This document shows positions 1 to 8,326 of a DNA stretch of 64,000 bases, piece after piece. Where the stretch lies: positions 75,335 through 139,334 of the forward strand of contig CAYQMF010000002.1 in NCBI GenBank assembly GCA_964418595.1. The letters run 5' to 3'. Source of the DNA: CAYQMF01 sp964418595 (GTDB lineage Bacteria > Planctomycetota > UBA1135 > UBA2386). The notes beneath the pieces were generated by a model that saw nothing but the letters and a program-made list of their open reading frames with translations, ran no database searches and was not told the DNA's origin. Each line of letters opens with the position of its first letter. Position 1 is the stretch's first letter. Made by a program: the position numbers and the translations under genes.

Positions 1-434
1 CTCAGGACCACGTGCGTGCTCCGGTTGGTCTTGCCGACCTCACACATCAGGGACTCGATGACGAAGATGTCTTCGAGCTTCACGCCGGTGTCCTCGGGCG
101 CCTTGGTCTCGGGTTCCACCGGGACGTCGTCCACCTTGGGAGCCTCCACCTTGCCGATGATGTTGACCTTGGCGAACTGTTTCCACCACTCGGTGTCGTT
201 GGGGCCGTACCGCCACTGCTTCTTCTCCGGCTGCAGCTCCCGGCCGGCCTTGAGCAGCCTCTCCATGTCCTCGACGACCGGCGACTGGCGCTTGGGGTCC
301 GGTTGCGTGAACCGCGCCGCGGCCTGCTTCTGGCTGTTGGTCGTCTCGTAGAACGTCAAGCCGATGCCGGCGAACAGGGCGGTCGCGCCGCCATAGAGCG
401 TGTAGAGGAGGAGCTTCACCGGGACCTTGGCCAT
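1..434 (-). CDS. Membrane-anchored protein of unknown function, partial (C-terminus beyond window start)
   Basis: Reading the minus strand from an ATG at 434 gives an open frame to the window edge (144 codons). It begins MAKVPVKLLLYTLYGG, followed by a hydrophobic stretch (about residues 8-28) that looks like a single N-terminal membrane anchor. The rest is charged and Pro-rich, with a segment VKLEDIFVIESLMCEVG near the edge. The topology and the neighbouring pilT suggest a periplasmic bitopic protein, perhaps a GspC/PilP-type scaffold, but I do not recognise the family. No stop codon is inside the window. The 230 bases between this start and the end of pilT show no other gene. Confidence 0.6.
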   Translation of the reverse strand, partial: MAKVPVKLLLYTLYGGATALFAGIGLTFYETTNSQKQAAARFTQPDPKRQSPVVEDMERLLKAGRELQPEKKQWRYGPNDTEWWKQFAKVNIIGKVEAPKVDDVPVEPETKAPEDTGVKLEDIFVIESLMCEVGKTNRSTHVVL

Positions 435-666
435 CCGTGCCGTCGAGTGTAGCGCCGAGGATCGGTCGACAGAACGCTGACCTGAAGTCGACGCCGGGCC
501 GCTTCGACGGAGTTGGCCGAGCGTTCTTCCCGCCGAGGCAACACCGGCACCCCGCGCCTCGGCGACGGGGTATGCCCGCGCCACGAGCTGCGGGCCGGCA
601 TGGCGTTCGCCCCGAACGTCGAAGGAGACGACCGGGACGGGGCGGGCGAGCCCGGCCAGCGCCCGG

Positions 667-1788
667 TCAGGTCGAGGCTGGCAGGGGGCGGTCGGCGCTC
701 GCGCTCTGACCGCCGCGAGTGATCCCGCGCATGTGGAGCTTGAGCTCGTCCGGGCTGTCCGACGCCTCCAGGGCCTCGTCGAAGCTGATGTTGCCCGCGT
801 TGTAGAGTCGGATCAGCGACTGGTTGAATGTCATCGTGCCGTAGTAGGCCCCCTCCGCCAGGGCCTTGGGCAGCGACCTGGTCTCTCCCCGCTCCAGGTG
901 GTCGCGCACCGTTGGGGTGTTGATCAGCAGTTCGACCGCCGGCATCTGGCTCCGCCCTTCCTTGGTGTTGATGAGCCGGAGCGAGATCACGCCCTGGAGG
1001 TTGAGCGCGAGTTGCAGGCGAATCAGCTCGTGCTGGTGGGGCGGGAAGAAGGAGATGATGCGCTCGACGGTCTGCACCGCGTTCACGGTGTGCAGCGTCG
1101 AGAAGACGAGGTGACCGGTCTCCGCTGCGTTGATCGCGGCTTCCATGGTCTCGCGATCGCGCATTTCGCCGATCAGGATGACGTCGGGAGACTGCCGGAC
1201 CGCGTGCCGCAGCGCTTCTGCGAACGTCGGAGCATCCGAGCCGATCTCGCGCTGGTTCACGATGCTCCGCCGATCCTCGAACATGAACTCGATCGGATCT
1301 TCGATCGTGATGATGTGCTTGGCGTGCGTGCGGTTGACGTGCTCGACCATCGCCGCCAGCGTCGTCGACTTGCCGGAGCCCGCGATCCCGGTCGCGAGGA
1401 CGAGTCCGCGCGGCAGCCCCGCGAGCCGGCGGAGCTGATCCACCGGCAGATTGAGGTCCTTGAAGGACGGGATCGACTCCTTGATCGCGCGGAACACGAA
1501 GCCGATCTGCCCGCCGACGACGAACGCGTTGCAGCGGAAGCGGCCGATGCCGGGCTTGTTCACCGCCACGTCCGCCGCGCCGTGCGCAAGGAAGTGCTGG
1601 CGCTCCGCCTGCGGCACGATGTCCCCCAGGAAGCGCTTGAGCTGCTGCGCGTCCATCGGCAGGTCACCCAGGAAGCGGATCTGTCCCGCGACGCGCATCG
1701 CGGGGCAGCCGCCGGTCTTGAGGATGAGGTCGGAGGCCCTCTCCTTCACCATGATCTGCAGCAGGTCGTCCAGGCTGGGCTGACTCAT
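667..1788 (-). CDS. pilT: PilT/PilU-family type IV pilus retraction ATPase
   Basis: A 373-residue hexameric AAA-like ATPase of the type II/IV secretion superfamily, which would power pilus retraction at the cytoplasmic face of the inner membrane. Visible motifs are Walker A GIAGSGKS (134-141), an acidic Asp box around TIEDPIEF (161-168), Walker B VILIGE (203-208) and the His box GHLVFSTLH (225-233). The length fits PilT. The Walker A has IA where PilT often has PT, so PilT and PilU cannot be separated by eye. The pilMNOQ cluster lies about 5 kb away on the same strand, which supports a pilus role. A perfect 14-bp palindrome sits upstream at 1847-1860. Confidence 0.9.
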   Translation of the reverse strand: MSQPSLDDLLQIMVKERASDLILKTGGCPAMRVAGQIRFLGDLPMDAQQLKRFLGDIVPQAERQHFLAHGAADVAVNKPGIGRFRCNAFVVGGQIGFVFRAIKESIPSFKDLNLPVDQLRRLAGLPRGLVLATGIAGSGKSTTLAAMVEHVNRTHAKHIITIEDPIEFMFEDRRSIVNQREIGSDAPTFAEALRHAVRQSPDVILIGEMRDRETMEAAINAAETGHLVFSTLHTVNAVQTVERIISFFPPHQHELIRLQLALNLQGVISLRLINTKEGRSQMPAVELLINTPTVRDHLERGETRSLPKALAEGAYYGTMTFNQSLIRLYNAGNISFDEALEASDSPDELKLHMRGITRGGQSASADRPLPAST

Positions 1789-1846
1789 CCTCGTAGGCGT
1801 CTCCTCGGAATCCCTATCGGCGATCCCGGGATGCCGGGTGTAGGCG

Positions 1847-1860
1847 GACCCGTACGGGTC
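1847..1860. promoter_or_regulatory. Perfect 14-bp palindrome between obgE and pilT
   Basis: The sequence GACCCGTACGGGTC is perfectly self-complementary. It lies 59 bases upstream of the pilT start and 61 bases downstream of the obgE stop. It could be an operator for pilT or a stem marking the end of the obgE transcript. There is no T-tract, so a classical intrinsic terminator is unlikely. Confidence 0.35.
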
Positions 1861-1920
1861 GGCCCGGCGCGCGCACGGAGCCCCGGTCTCACGATGAGAC
1901 GGACCCGACGCCGGCCCGTG

Positions 1921-2916
1921 CTACGTGGCCTGCGGCCAGATCATGCGCGCGAGCGCCGCCTGGAGATCGGCGACTCCGGCGCGGGTGGCAGCGGAGATTG
2001 CCAGCACCGGTTCCCCCAGTCCCGCTTGCAGCGCTGCGACGCGGGCGCGGGCGGCGTCGTCTTCGACCTTGGTTGCGACGATCAAAGCCGGCCGCCGCGC
2101 CAGTTCGTCCGAGTAGCCCCTCAGCTCGCCACGGATGACCGAGACCGCGGTCGCCGGATCGTCGAGCGCGCTCGACGAGCAGTCGACGAGGTGCAGCAGC
2201 ACCCGCGTCCGTTCGACGTGCTTGAGGAAACGGTCGCCGAGACCCTTGCCCAGGTGCGCGCCCTCGATCAAGCCCGGGATGTCCGCCATGACGAAGGACC
2301 GATCCGCGGCGAGCGGCACGATCCCGAGGTGCGGCTCCAGCGTCGTGAACGGGTAGTCCGCGATCTTCGGCCGCGCTCGCGACAGGGTGGCGAGCAGCGT
2401 CGACTTCCCGGCGTTGGGCAACCCGATCAAGCCAACGTCGGCGATGAGCTTGAGGCTGAGCCGGATCTGGCGCTCCTCGCCCGGGCGTCCCCGCTCGAAC
2501 TGCCGCGGCGCGCGGTTCGTCGCCGTCGCGAAGCGGGCGTTGCCGCGCCCGCCCTTGCCGCCGAGAGCGACCGTGAACGGTTCGTCCGCGACGCTGAGAT
2601 CCTTGATGACGTTGCCGCGGTCGGCGTCGAGCACGACCGTGCCGAGCGGCACGCGCAGCACCGTGTCCTCCGCCTTCTTGCCGGAGCAATCGCGCGCACC
2701 GCCGGGCTGGCCGTCCCGCGCGTCGTACGACGCACGCCCGACCAGGTGGTACAGCGTGTTCTCGTGCACGCTGGGGAGAAGCACGACCGCACCACCGTCG
2801 CCACCATCCCCGCCGTCGGGTCCCCCACGTTGCACGAACTTCTCGCGGAGGAAGGACAGCGCGCCGTCGCCTCCGCGCCCGCCTCGCACCGTGAACGCGA
2901 TCTCATCGACGAACAT
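1921..2916 (-). CDS. obgE: GTPase Obg/ObgE (ribosome assembly)
   Basis: A 331-residue Obg-family GTPase acting in late 50S assembly. The glycine-rich Obg fold fills residues 1-158 (GGRGGDG at 12-18, GGKGGRGN at 119-126). The G domain follows with G1 GLPNAGKS (165-172), the switch region near DYPFTTLEP (187-195) and G3 DIPG (212-215). The G4 element reads TKVE (282-285) rather than N/TKxD, so the guanine-specificity aspartate is replaced by glutamate. The C-terminal extension found in some Obg proteins is absent. The order rplU-rpmA-obgE on this strand is the widely conserved one. The ATG at 2916 gives the canonical MFVDE start. Confidence 0.95.
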   Translation of the reverse strand: MFVDEIAFTVRGGRGGDGALSFLREKFVQRGGPDGGDGGDGGAVVLLPSVHENTLYHLVGRASYDARDGQPGGARDCSGKKAEDTVLRVPLGTVVLDADRGNVIKDLSVADEPFTVALGGKGGRGNARFATATNRAPRQFERGRPGEERQIRLSLKLIADVGLIGLPNAGKSTLLATLSRARPKIADYPFTTLEPHLGIVPLAADRSFVMADIPGLIEGAHLGKGLGDRFLKHVERTRVLLHLVDCSSSALDDPATAVSVIRGELRGYSDELARRPALIVATKVEDDAARARVAALQAGLGEPVLAISAATRAGVADLQAALARMIWPQAT

Positions 2917-2973
2917 CGTGTTCCAGCTCGCGGCGCCGGGGTCTGGCCGCGGGATCGCGGCCGCGGATTGCCG

Positions 2974-3234
2974 TCAGTTGGTGGACGGCGCGGCCAGCGG
3001 ATCCACGTGCACCTTGCGGTTGCTCTGGAACCGCACCGTGCCCGGGATGAGGGCGAACAGCGTGTCGTCGCAGGCGCGCTTCACGTTGTGGCCAGGCAGC
3101 CACTTCGTGCCGCACTGGCGGATGATGATCGTGCCGGCGGTGACGAGCTCGCCACCGTGACGCTTGACGCCGCGGTGCTTGGGGTTGCTGTCGCGACCGT
3201 TCGACGTCGACCCTTGACCCTTCTTGTGTGCCAT
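2974..3234 (-). CDS. rpmA: 50S ribosomal protein bL27
   Basis: An 86-residue protein starting MAHKKGQGSTSNGRDSN, the flexible N-terminus that reaches the peptidyl-transferase centre, followed by the family core LGVK-like GVKRHGG and GTKWLPG. There is no N-terminal cleavage extension of the Firmicutes type. It lies between rplU (44-base spacer) and obgE (57-base spacer) and is almost certainly co-transcribed with them. Confidence 0.97.
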   Translation of the reverse strand: MAHKKGQGSTSNGRDSNPKHRGVKRHGGELVTAGTIIIRQCGTKWLPGHNVKRACDDTLFALIPGTVRFQSNRKVHVDPLAAPSTN

Positions 3235-3278
3235 GTCGGTATGCCTCGCTCTGCTGGGACGTCAGACTGGTCCGGGGG

Positions 3279-3599
3279 TCAGCCCTGGATCGCCTGGATC
3301 TCGACTTCGGTGAACCTGGCCCGGAAACCCGTCCGCCGCCGACTGTTCTTGCGCCGGCGGAACTTCTGCACGACGAGCTTGTCACCCTTGACCTCGCCGA
3401 CGACTTTGGCCGTGACGGTCGCACCCGCGACGTAGGGCGCGCCGACGCGCGGGGTCTCGCCGCCGACGACGCAGACGTTCGCGAACGTCACGGTCGACTC
3501 GGGCTGCCAGTCGCGATGGAAGGCGAGGCAGACACGGTCGCCGGGGGCGGCCCGGTACTGCAGCGTGCGATCCTCGAAGATGGCGTAGGTGGAGGCCAT
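3279..3599 (-). CDS. rplU: 50S ribosomal protein bL21
   Basis: A 106-residue protein with the bL21 pattern: an N-terminal YAIFEDRTLQYRAAPGD strand, GAPYVAGATVTAKVVGEVKG in the middle, and the basic KFRRRKNSRRRTGFR loop followed by the terminal V-x-I segment. It is the first gene of the rplU-rpmA-obgE unit. The ATG at 3599 gives the expected N-terminus. The 146-base gap to the RNase E/G gene upstream probably holds its promoter. Confidence 0.95.
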   Translation of the reverse strand: MASTYAIFEDRTLQYRAAPGDRVCLAFHRDWQPESTVTFANVCVVGGETPRVGAPYVAGATVTAKVVGEVKGDKLVVQKFRRRKNSRRRTGFRARFTEVEIQAIQG

Positions 3600-3745
3600 G
3601 GCTCTCGTGCGTGGGAAAAGGGGCGTGGCAGGGTAGCGAGCACGGAAACGGTTTCAAGGGCGTCGAGCGGACACAGGCCCGCCCCGCGGGTCCGCGCGGC
3701 CGGCCCGCGCGGCAGGCGCGAGCGACCGGGGCCGGGTCGGCCTGG

Positions 3746-5785
3746 CTACAGGCGCACGCCCAAGCCCGGGGGCACCGCGACCTTGGCCTCCTGGCGGTCG
3801 CCGGTCAGGAACCGGTAGTGGACGGCGTCGACCGGGTAGCTGGGCTCGGCGCGGAACACGACGTGCTTCCCCACCACCTCCTCCATGTCCAGGATCGAGC
3901 GGCGCTTGTAGTTCACCAGGAAGTCGTTCACCGGCGGCGCCACGTACACGTGCAGGATGGAGAACCCCTTGAGGGACATGAGGGCGCGCACGTCGCGGAG
4001 CACGGCCAGCGCCTTGCTCTGCACGGTACGGACGAGGCCGGTGCTGCTGCAGTGCGTACAGGTCGTGAACACGGTCCGCTTCAGGCCCGGACCGACCCGC
4101 TGGCGGGTCATCTCCATCAGGCCGAAGCGCGAGATCCGCCCCACCTTGATCCGCGCGCGGTCGCCGCGGAGCGACTCGATCAGCTTGCGCTCGACGCCGC
4201 GCCGGTGCTTCTCGGCGTCCATGTCGATGAAGTCGATGATGATGAGGCCACCCAGATCGCGCAGCCGGAGCTGACGCACGACCTCCGGGATCGCCTGGAT
4301 GTTCGTGCGATAGGCGGTCTCACCGAGGTCGCTGCCGGGCTTGAACTTCCCCGAGTTGACGTCGATCGACACCAGCGCCTCCGTCTGCTCGACGACGATG
4401 TAGGCACCGTTGCCGATGTCGACGCGAGGCTGGTACAGCTTCTCGACTTCGGATTCGACGCCGAACGAGTGGAAGAGCGGCGTGTGCCCCTCGTGCAGCC
4501 GGATGCGGCCGGAGAGGTAGGGCATCAGCTTGTCGGCGAACTCCTTGATCCGCATGTGCACGTCGCGGGAGTCGACGACCACCTCCTCGACGTCGGGGGT
4601 GAACAGGTCCCGCATCGCCTTCAAGACCAGGTCCGACTCCTGGTAGAGCAACGACGGGGCGCGTGTCAGGCGCGCGCGCTGCCCGACGATGTCCCAGATC
4701 CGCTGCAGGTAGTCGCGATCCCGCTCGAGGTCGTCCTTGGTCTTCTCCGTACCGGCAGTGCGCACGATGAAGCCGATGCCGCCCTTGCCGGTCATGTCGA
4801 GTTCATCGACGATTCGCTTGAGGCGACGACGCTCCTTCTGCCCTTCGATCTTCCGCGACACCCCGCACTTCGGCAGGCTGGGCATGAGGACGAGGCAGCG
4901 GCCGGGCAAGGACACGTACGTGGTGAGCGTGGGGCCCTTGTTGCCGATCCCTTCCTTCGTGATCTGGACGATCACCTCCTGCCCCTTGCGCAGCAGCTGG
5001 TCGATGGGAACCCGCGGGCGCCGCTCCCGCCGGGGAGCCTGCCGGCGGCGGCCACTGCGGGCCTGGGTCTTGGCTGCGGTTGCCGCGACGGGGGCTTGAT
5101 CCGATGCGGACGCGACGGCTTCGACGGCAGAACCTCCGTCCGGATGCGCGCCCTCGGCATCGCGATCGGAGAGGGTCTCGTCGCCCGCCGCGTCTTCGCC
5201 GCCGGCTTCGTCCGGCTCCAGGCCATCGTCCGCGCCGGAGTCGGCACGGTCGTCGTCCTCGGCGTCATCCGCAGCCAGGATCGCGGCCTCACCGAGTGCC
5301 TCGCCGTCCGGGTCGCCCGTTTCGTCGAGATCGCTGAGGCAACCCCCCTCGTCGTCGTCCTCGACGCCATCGCCGTTCGGGTCCTCTGCGTCCCGCTCCG
5401 CATCGGCCTCGGCCTGCGGTGGTCCGGGATCGCGAGGCTCGCCCTCGCCGTCATCGGTGTCCTCGAGCACCGCGCGCACGACATCGGGCCCGTCGTCACC
5501 CGTCGCATGGGCGCGACCCTCGAGCACCTCCGTGAGCGAGAAGTCGTCGCGGGCGTAGTCGGGCAGGACGTCGGACGCGTGCAGGAACCCGTTGGTGGTC
5601 CCCCCGAAGTTCACGAACGCCGCGCCGATGCTCGGCTCGACGTTGACGACGCGGCCCTTGTAGATGTTGCCGAGGTAGGCCTCGCGGTTAGCAAGTTCGA
5701 CGTGCAGTTCCTGCAGGACGCCATCGCGAACCGTCGCGATCCGACTCTCCTCCGAGTCGATGGCGTTGATGAGCATGCGCTTCAA
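3746..5785 (-). CDS. rng: Ribonuclease E/G family endoribonuclease with a large acidic insert in the S1 domain
   Basis: A 679-residue RNase E/G homolog acting in mRNA decay and rRNA processing. The S1 domain begins at YLGNIYKGRVVNVEPS (38-53) but is interrupted after about residue 82 by some 180 residues rich in Asp, Glu, Ala and Gly (about 82-245), then an Arg-rich stretch RRRQAPRRERRPR. It resumes at LRKGQEVIVQITKEG (265-279). The DNase-I-like catalytic core has both metal-binding aspartates, D475 (SIDVNSG) and D518 (IIDFID), and the zinc-link CTHC (576-579). The start is TTG at 5785, preceded by GAGGA, and gives the family N-terminus MKRMLINA. The ATG three codons later is a weaker alternative. 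There is no long RNase E-type C-terminal tail, so it is RNase G-like apart from the insert. Confidence 0.92.
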   Translation of the reverse strand: MKRMLINAIDSEESRIATVRDGVLQELHVELANREAYLGNIYKGRVVNVEPSIGAAFVNFGGTTNGFLHASDVLPDYARDDFSLTEVLEGRAHATGDDGPDVVRAVLEDTDDGEGEPRDPGPPQAEADAERDAEDPNGDGVEDDDEGGCLSDLDETGDPDGEALGEAAILAADDAEDDDRADSGADDGLEPDEAGGEDAAGDETLSDRDAEGAHPDGGSAVEAVASASDQAPVAATAAKTQARSGRRRQAPRRERRPRVPIDQLLRKGQEVIVQITKEGIGNKGPTLTTYVSLPGRCLVLMPSLPKCGVSRKIEGQKERRRLKRIVDELDMTGKGGIGFIVRTAGTEKTKDDLERDRDYLQRIWDIVGQRARLTRAPSLLYQESDLVLKAMRDLFTPDVEEVVVDSRDVHMRIKEFADKLMPYLSGRIRLHEGHTPLFHSFGVESEVEKLYQPRVDIGNGAYIVVEQTEALVSIDVNSGKFKPGSDLGETAYRTNIQAIPEVVRQLRLRDLGGLIIIDFIDMDAEKHRRGVERKLIESLRGDRARIKVGRISRFGLMEMTRQRVGPGLKRTVFTTCTHCSSTGLVRTVQSKALAVLRDVRALMSLKGFSILHVYVAPPVNDFLVNYKRRSILDMEEVVGKHVVFRAEPSYPVDAVHYRFLTGDRQEAKVAVPPGLGVRL

Positions 5786-6081
5786 GACTGGAATCCTCGC
5801 TGGGGATGCGCATGGCCGAGCCGGCGTGGGGTTGCGGCGCGCGAACGGAGTTCCGGTTCGGGCCTGCCATGCTGGCGCCGGAGACGAAGCTGGCGGCCGT
5901 CACGGCCACCGCGGTCTCGGTCCAACAGGCCGGTCGCCCGACCGATCGCGTTCGCGCACGAACGGGGCGCGGACCATGCGACGACCGGGGCGCCGGACTA
6001 CGGCCCACGCAGCGAGCGAGTCTCTCCGTTCGCCTGGGGTGGGTCATCGCTCGCAACGCCGCGGCCGCTGAATAGGGGCTG

Positions 6082-6100
6082 ACGCTTCACCGTGAAGCGT
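6082..6100. promoter_or_regulatory. Palindromic stem upstream of the RNase E/G gene
   Basis: ACGCTTCAC and GTGAAGCGT are inverted copies separated by one base, giving an 8-bp stem with a 3-base loop in RNA or a near-perfect operator dyad in DNA. It lies about 300 bases upstream of the RNase start. There is no U-tract on either strand. Confidence 0.3.
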
Positions 6101-6209
6101 GATCTGGGCGGGGACCATACGGGCGACCCCGCGGGGTCTCAAGCGTGCCCGCGCCGAGATCCTCGATCCGGCGCTGGCGGACCCGATCCGCCGGACGACG
6201 GCGGCCTCG

Positions 6210-6230
6210 GGCGGTGCCGAAGGCACCGCC
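6210..6230 (-). terminator. Hairpin downstream of the secretin gene
   Basis: GGCGGTGCC-GAA-GGCACCGCC forms a perfect 9-bp GC-rich stem with a 3-base loop, 12 bases past the secretin stop codon. It is well placed to end the pilMNOQ transcript. The usual T-run is missing, as is often the case in high-GC genomes, so the termination role is inferred. Confidence 0.5.
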
Positions 6231-6241
6231 AGGGTCACCTC

Positions 6242-8074
6242 CTACTTCTTGGCGCCCTCGCGCCCGAAGATCGCGTCGTGGAGCGACTGCATCCGCATCC
6301 GCTTCTCCTCCAGGACCTGGCGGAGGTGGACGTCCTGATCCTCGGGCGTGCGGACGATGGTGGGCGTCACGAAGACGATCAGGCTGCTCTTCGTCTTGTT
6401 GGTGCTGCGGTGCTTGAACAGCCAGCCGAGCACCGGGATGTCGCCGAGCAGCGGCAGCGCCGTCTCGGTCTCCGAGTTGGCCTCCGTGGTGAGCCCACCG
6501 AGGACCGCGGTCTGCTCCGAGCGGAGCAGGACCTTCGTCCCGATCGTGCTCGACGCGATGCGCGGCAGTGCGATCGAGCCCTCGCCCTCGCCCGAGCCGA
6601 CCGTGAACACGTCGAACCCGGGGGGCGCGAACGCCGTGCTACCGGTGCCGGACAGCGCCGTCGACTGCGGGATGATGTCCATGATCACCTTGTCGCTGCC
6701 CGGCACGATGTGCGGGATGACGAGGAGCTGGAAGCCGGTCTGGACCGGCGAGTTGGGCGCTTCCTCCACGACCAGACGCAGACCGCCGGCCTGGCCTTGC
6801 TCGGCGCGAGCCTGCGCGTAGCGCACCGTCTCGCCGACGAAGATGGTGGCCTCCTGGTGATCGAGGACGATCAGCTTCGGCGCCTGCACGATCTCCGAGT
6901 TCACGTCGCGGCGCAGGAGCTTGAGGGCCGCCTGGACCTGGGTGAAGTTGAGCGCGCCGAAGATCACGTCCGGCACGACGGTGCGGCCGGTCGGGTTGAT
7001 GTTGCTGTCCGCGAACGGGCCGGTCCCGGTGTCGTTGGCGATGAGGTTGTCGTCCCAGCCGCCGGGGCCCAGGTCGAAGGGCAGCCGCGTCGGGATCTGG
7101 CCGAGCCCGATGGCCGCCGACCAGCCCTCACCGCCGACGTCGACCCCGTAGCTCAGGAGGTCCTGGTTCGACGTGGTCACGAACTTCACGTCGACGAACA
7201 CCTGGCTCGGCTCGACGTCGATCTTCTCGATGATCCGCTCGATCTGGTCGACGACCGGCTTGGTGTCCCGGACGACGATCACGTTGTTGCCGTCGAAGTA
7301 CTCGAGGCTGCCCGTGTCCGGCGTCAGCGCGCGACGCAGTGCGTCGAGCAACGTGAAGTTGATCCCGGCGCCCGTCGCCGCCGCCGGCGCGGTGTAGTTG
7401 ACATAGGGCGTGTTGATGAAGGGCACGTACGCCGACCGGGGCCGCACGTAGCGGAGCTGGAACTCCTTGGTGACGAGGTCCTGCTTCATGTTCGCCGGAG
7501 TCACCACGCGCAGGATGCCGCGCTCTTCCTCGACGACCACGTAGCCCAGTGTCTTCACCGCCGCGTCGAGCGCATCCCGCCACGGGATGTTCTTGAGACG
7601 CAGCGTGATCGGCCCCTGCACGTCGGGCGACATCACGATGTTCGCGCCGGAGATCTTGGCGATCGTGTCCACCACCTTCTGGATGTCCGCGTTCTCGAAC
7701 GCGAAGTACACCCGCGGCGGCTTCTCGATGCGCAGGACGTTGCCCGCCACTTCGACGACCACGCAGTTGGCCGCTTCGGCGACGAGGTCGAGGGCCTGAC
7801 GCCACTCGACGTTCTCGAGGTCGATCGTGACGCTCTCCTCGATCGCCTGGTCCATGACGATGTTGACGTTCGCCTTCCGCCGGATGCTCTGCACCACTTC
7901 GCGAAGGAGACGGTCCTTGAGCTTCAGCGTGAGGCGGACCGAACGGTCGCCCCCCGTGCTCTCCATCGTGGACTGGGTGTCATCTTGCGGCTTGCCGCCC
8001 TGGGCAGTGCTGGTACCGGCCAGGGAGCAAAGCACCGCGATCGCGGTGAACGATGTCCAGATATGTGCCTGCAT
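6242..8074 (-). CDS. pilQ: Type IV pilus secretin PilQ-like outer-membrane channel
   Basis: A 610-residue secretin. The ATG at 8074 gives a clear Sec signal peptide (MQAHIWTSFTAIAVLCSLAG, cleavage near the following TSTAQG). Next come two STN/N0-N1-type repeats (for example DIQKVVDTIAKISGANIV with the following IPWRDALDAAVKTLG), an N-domain containing the LEYFDGNNVIVVRD and FVDVKFV segments, and the C-terminal secretin core ending with IPVLGWLFKHRS and SSLIVFVTPTIV. The upstream open frame to 8299 is Arg/Pro-rich noise and is not included. It would form the outer-membrane pore for the pilus built with PilM, PilN and the PilO-PilP-like protein encoded just upstream. Confidence 0.92.
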   Translation of the reverse strand: MQAHIWTSFTAIAVLCSLAGTSTAQGGKPQDDTQSTMESTGGDRSVRLTLKLKDRLLREVVQSIRRKANVNIVMDQAIEESVTIDLENVEWRQALDLVAEAANCVVVEVAGNVLRIEKPPRVYFAFENADIQKVVDTIAKISGANIVMSPDVQGPITLRLKNIPWRDALDAAVKTLGYVVVEEERGILRVVTPANMKQDLVTKEFQLRYVRPRSAYVPFINTPYVNYTAPAAATGAGINFTLLDALRRALTPDTGSLEYFDGNNVIVVRDTKPVVDQIERIIEKIDVEPSQVFVDVKFVTTSNQDLLSYGVDVGGEGWSAAIGLGQIPTRLPFDLGPGGWDDNLIANDTGTGPFADSNINPTGRTVVPDVIFGALNFTQVQAALKLLRRDVNSEIVQAPKLIVLDHQEATIFVGETVRYAQARAEQGQAGGLRLVVEEAPNSPVQTGFQLLVIPHIVPGSDKVIMDIIPQSTALSGTGSTAFAPPGFDVFTVGSGEGEGSIALPRIASSTIGTKVLLRSEQTAVLGGLTTEANSETETALPLLGDIPVLGWLFKHRSTNKTKSSLIVFVTPTIVRTPEDQDVHLRQVLEEKRMRMQSLHDAIFGREGAKK

Positions 8075-8326
8075 GTGGTTGTTTCCGTGGGTCGCCGACT
8101 TCGCGCCGCGGCGTGCACCACCCGAGGGTAGAGCACGCGGCACCGCGCCTTCCCTTGTCGGCAGCCGGCGCCCAGAACTTGACCCTGGCAGCGCAGGATC
8201 CGCGCCAGGCTGGGAGATGTGGTCGGCGGAGAGCGGCAACACCGGCTGCGGCCGGGCCGCGCGGCGCCACAAGGGGCGAACGAACGCCCCGTCGGGCATG
8301 CACGCGAACAGGCGCCGCGGCGCCGT

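Larger units (their letters stand above)
5786..6241. other. 456-base intergenic region between the RNase E/G gene and the secretin gene
   Basis: Both flanking genes are on the minus strand, so this holds the 3' end of the secretin transcript and the promoter region of the RNase E/G gene. I see no supported gene. It contains a strong 9-bp hairpin at 6210-6230 and an 8-bp palindromic stem at 6082-6100, described separately. Confidence 0.5.

Noticed and set aside
733..3435. 900-codon plus-strand open frame over pilT, obgE, rpmA and part of rplU
   Set aside because: It is antisense to several well-identified genes and its translation is Arg/Asp/Val-rich without any domain. Long antisense frames are expected at this GC content.
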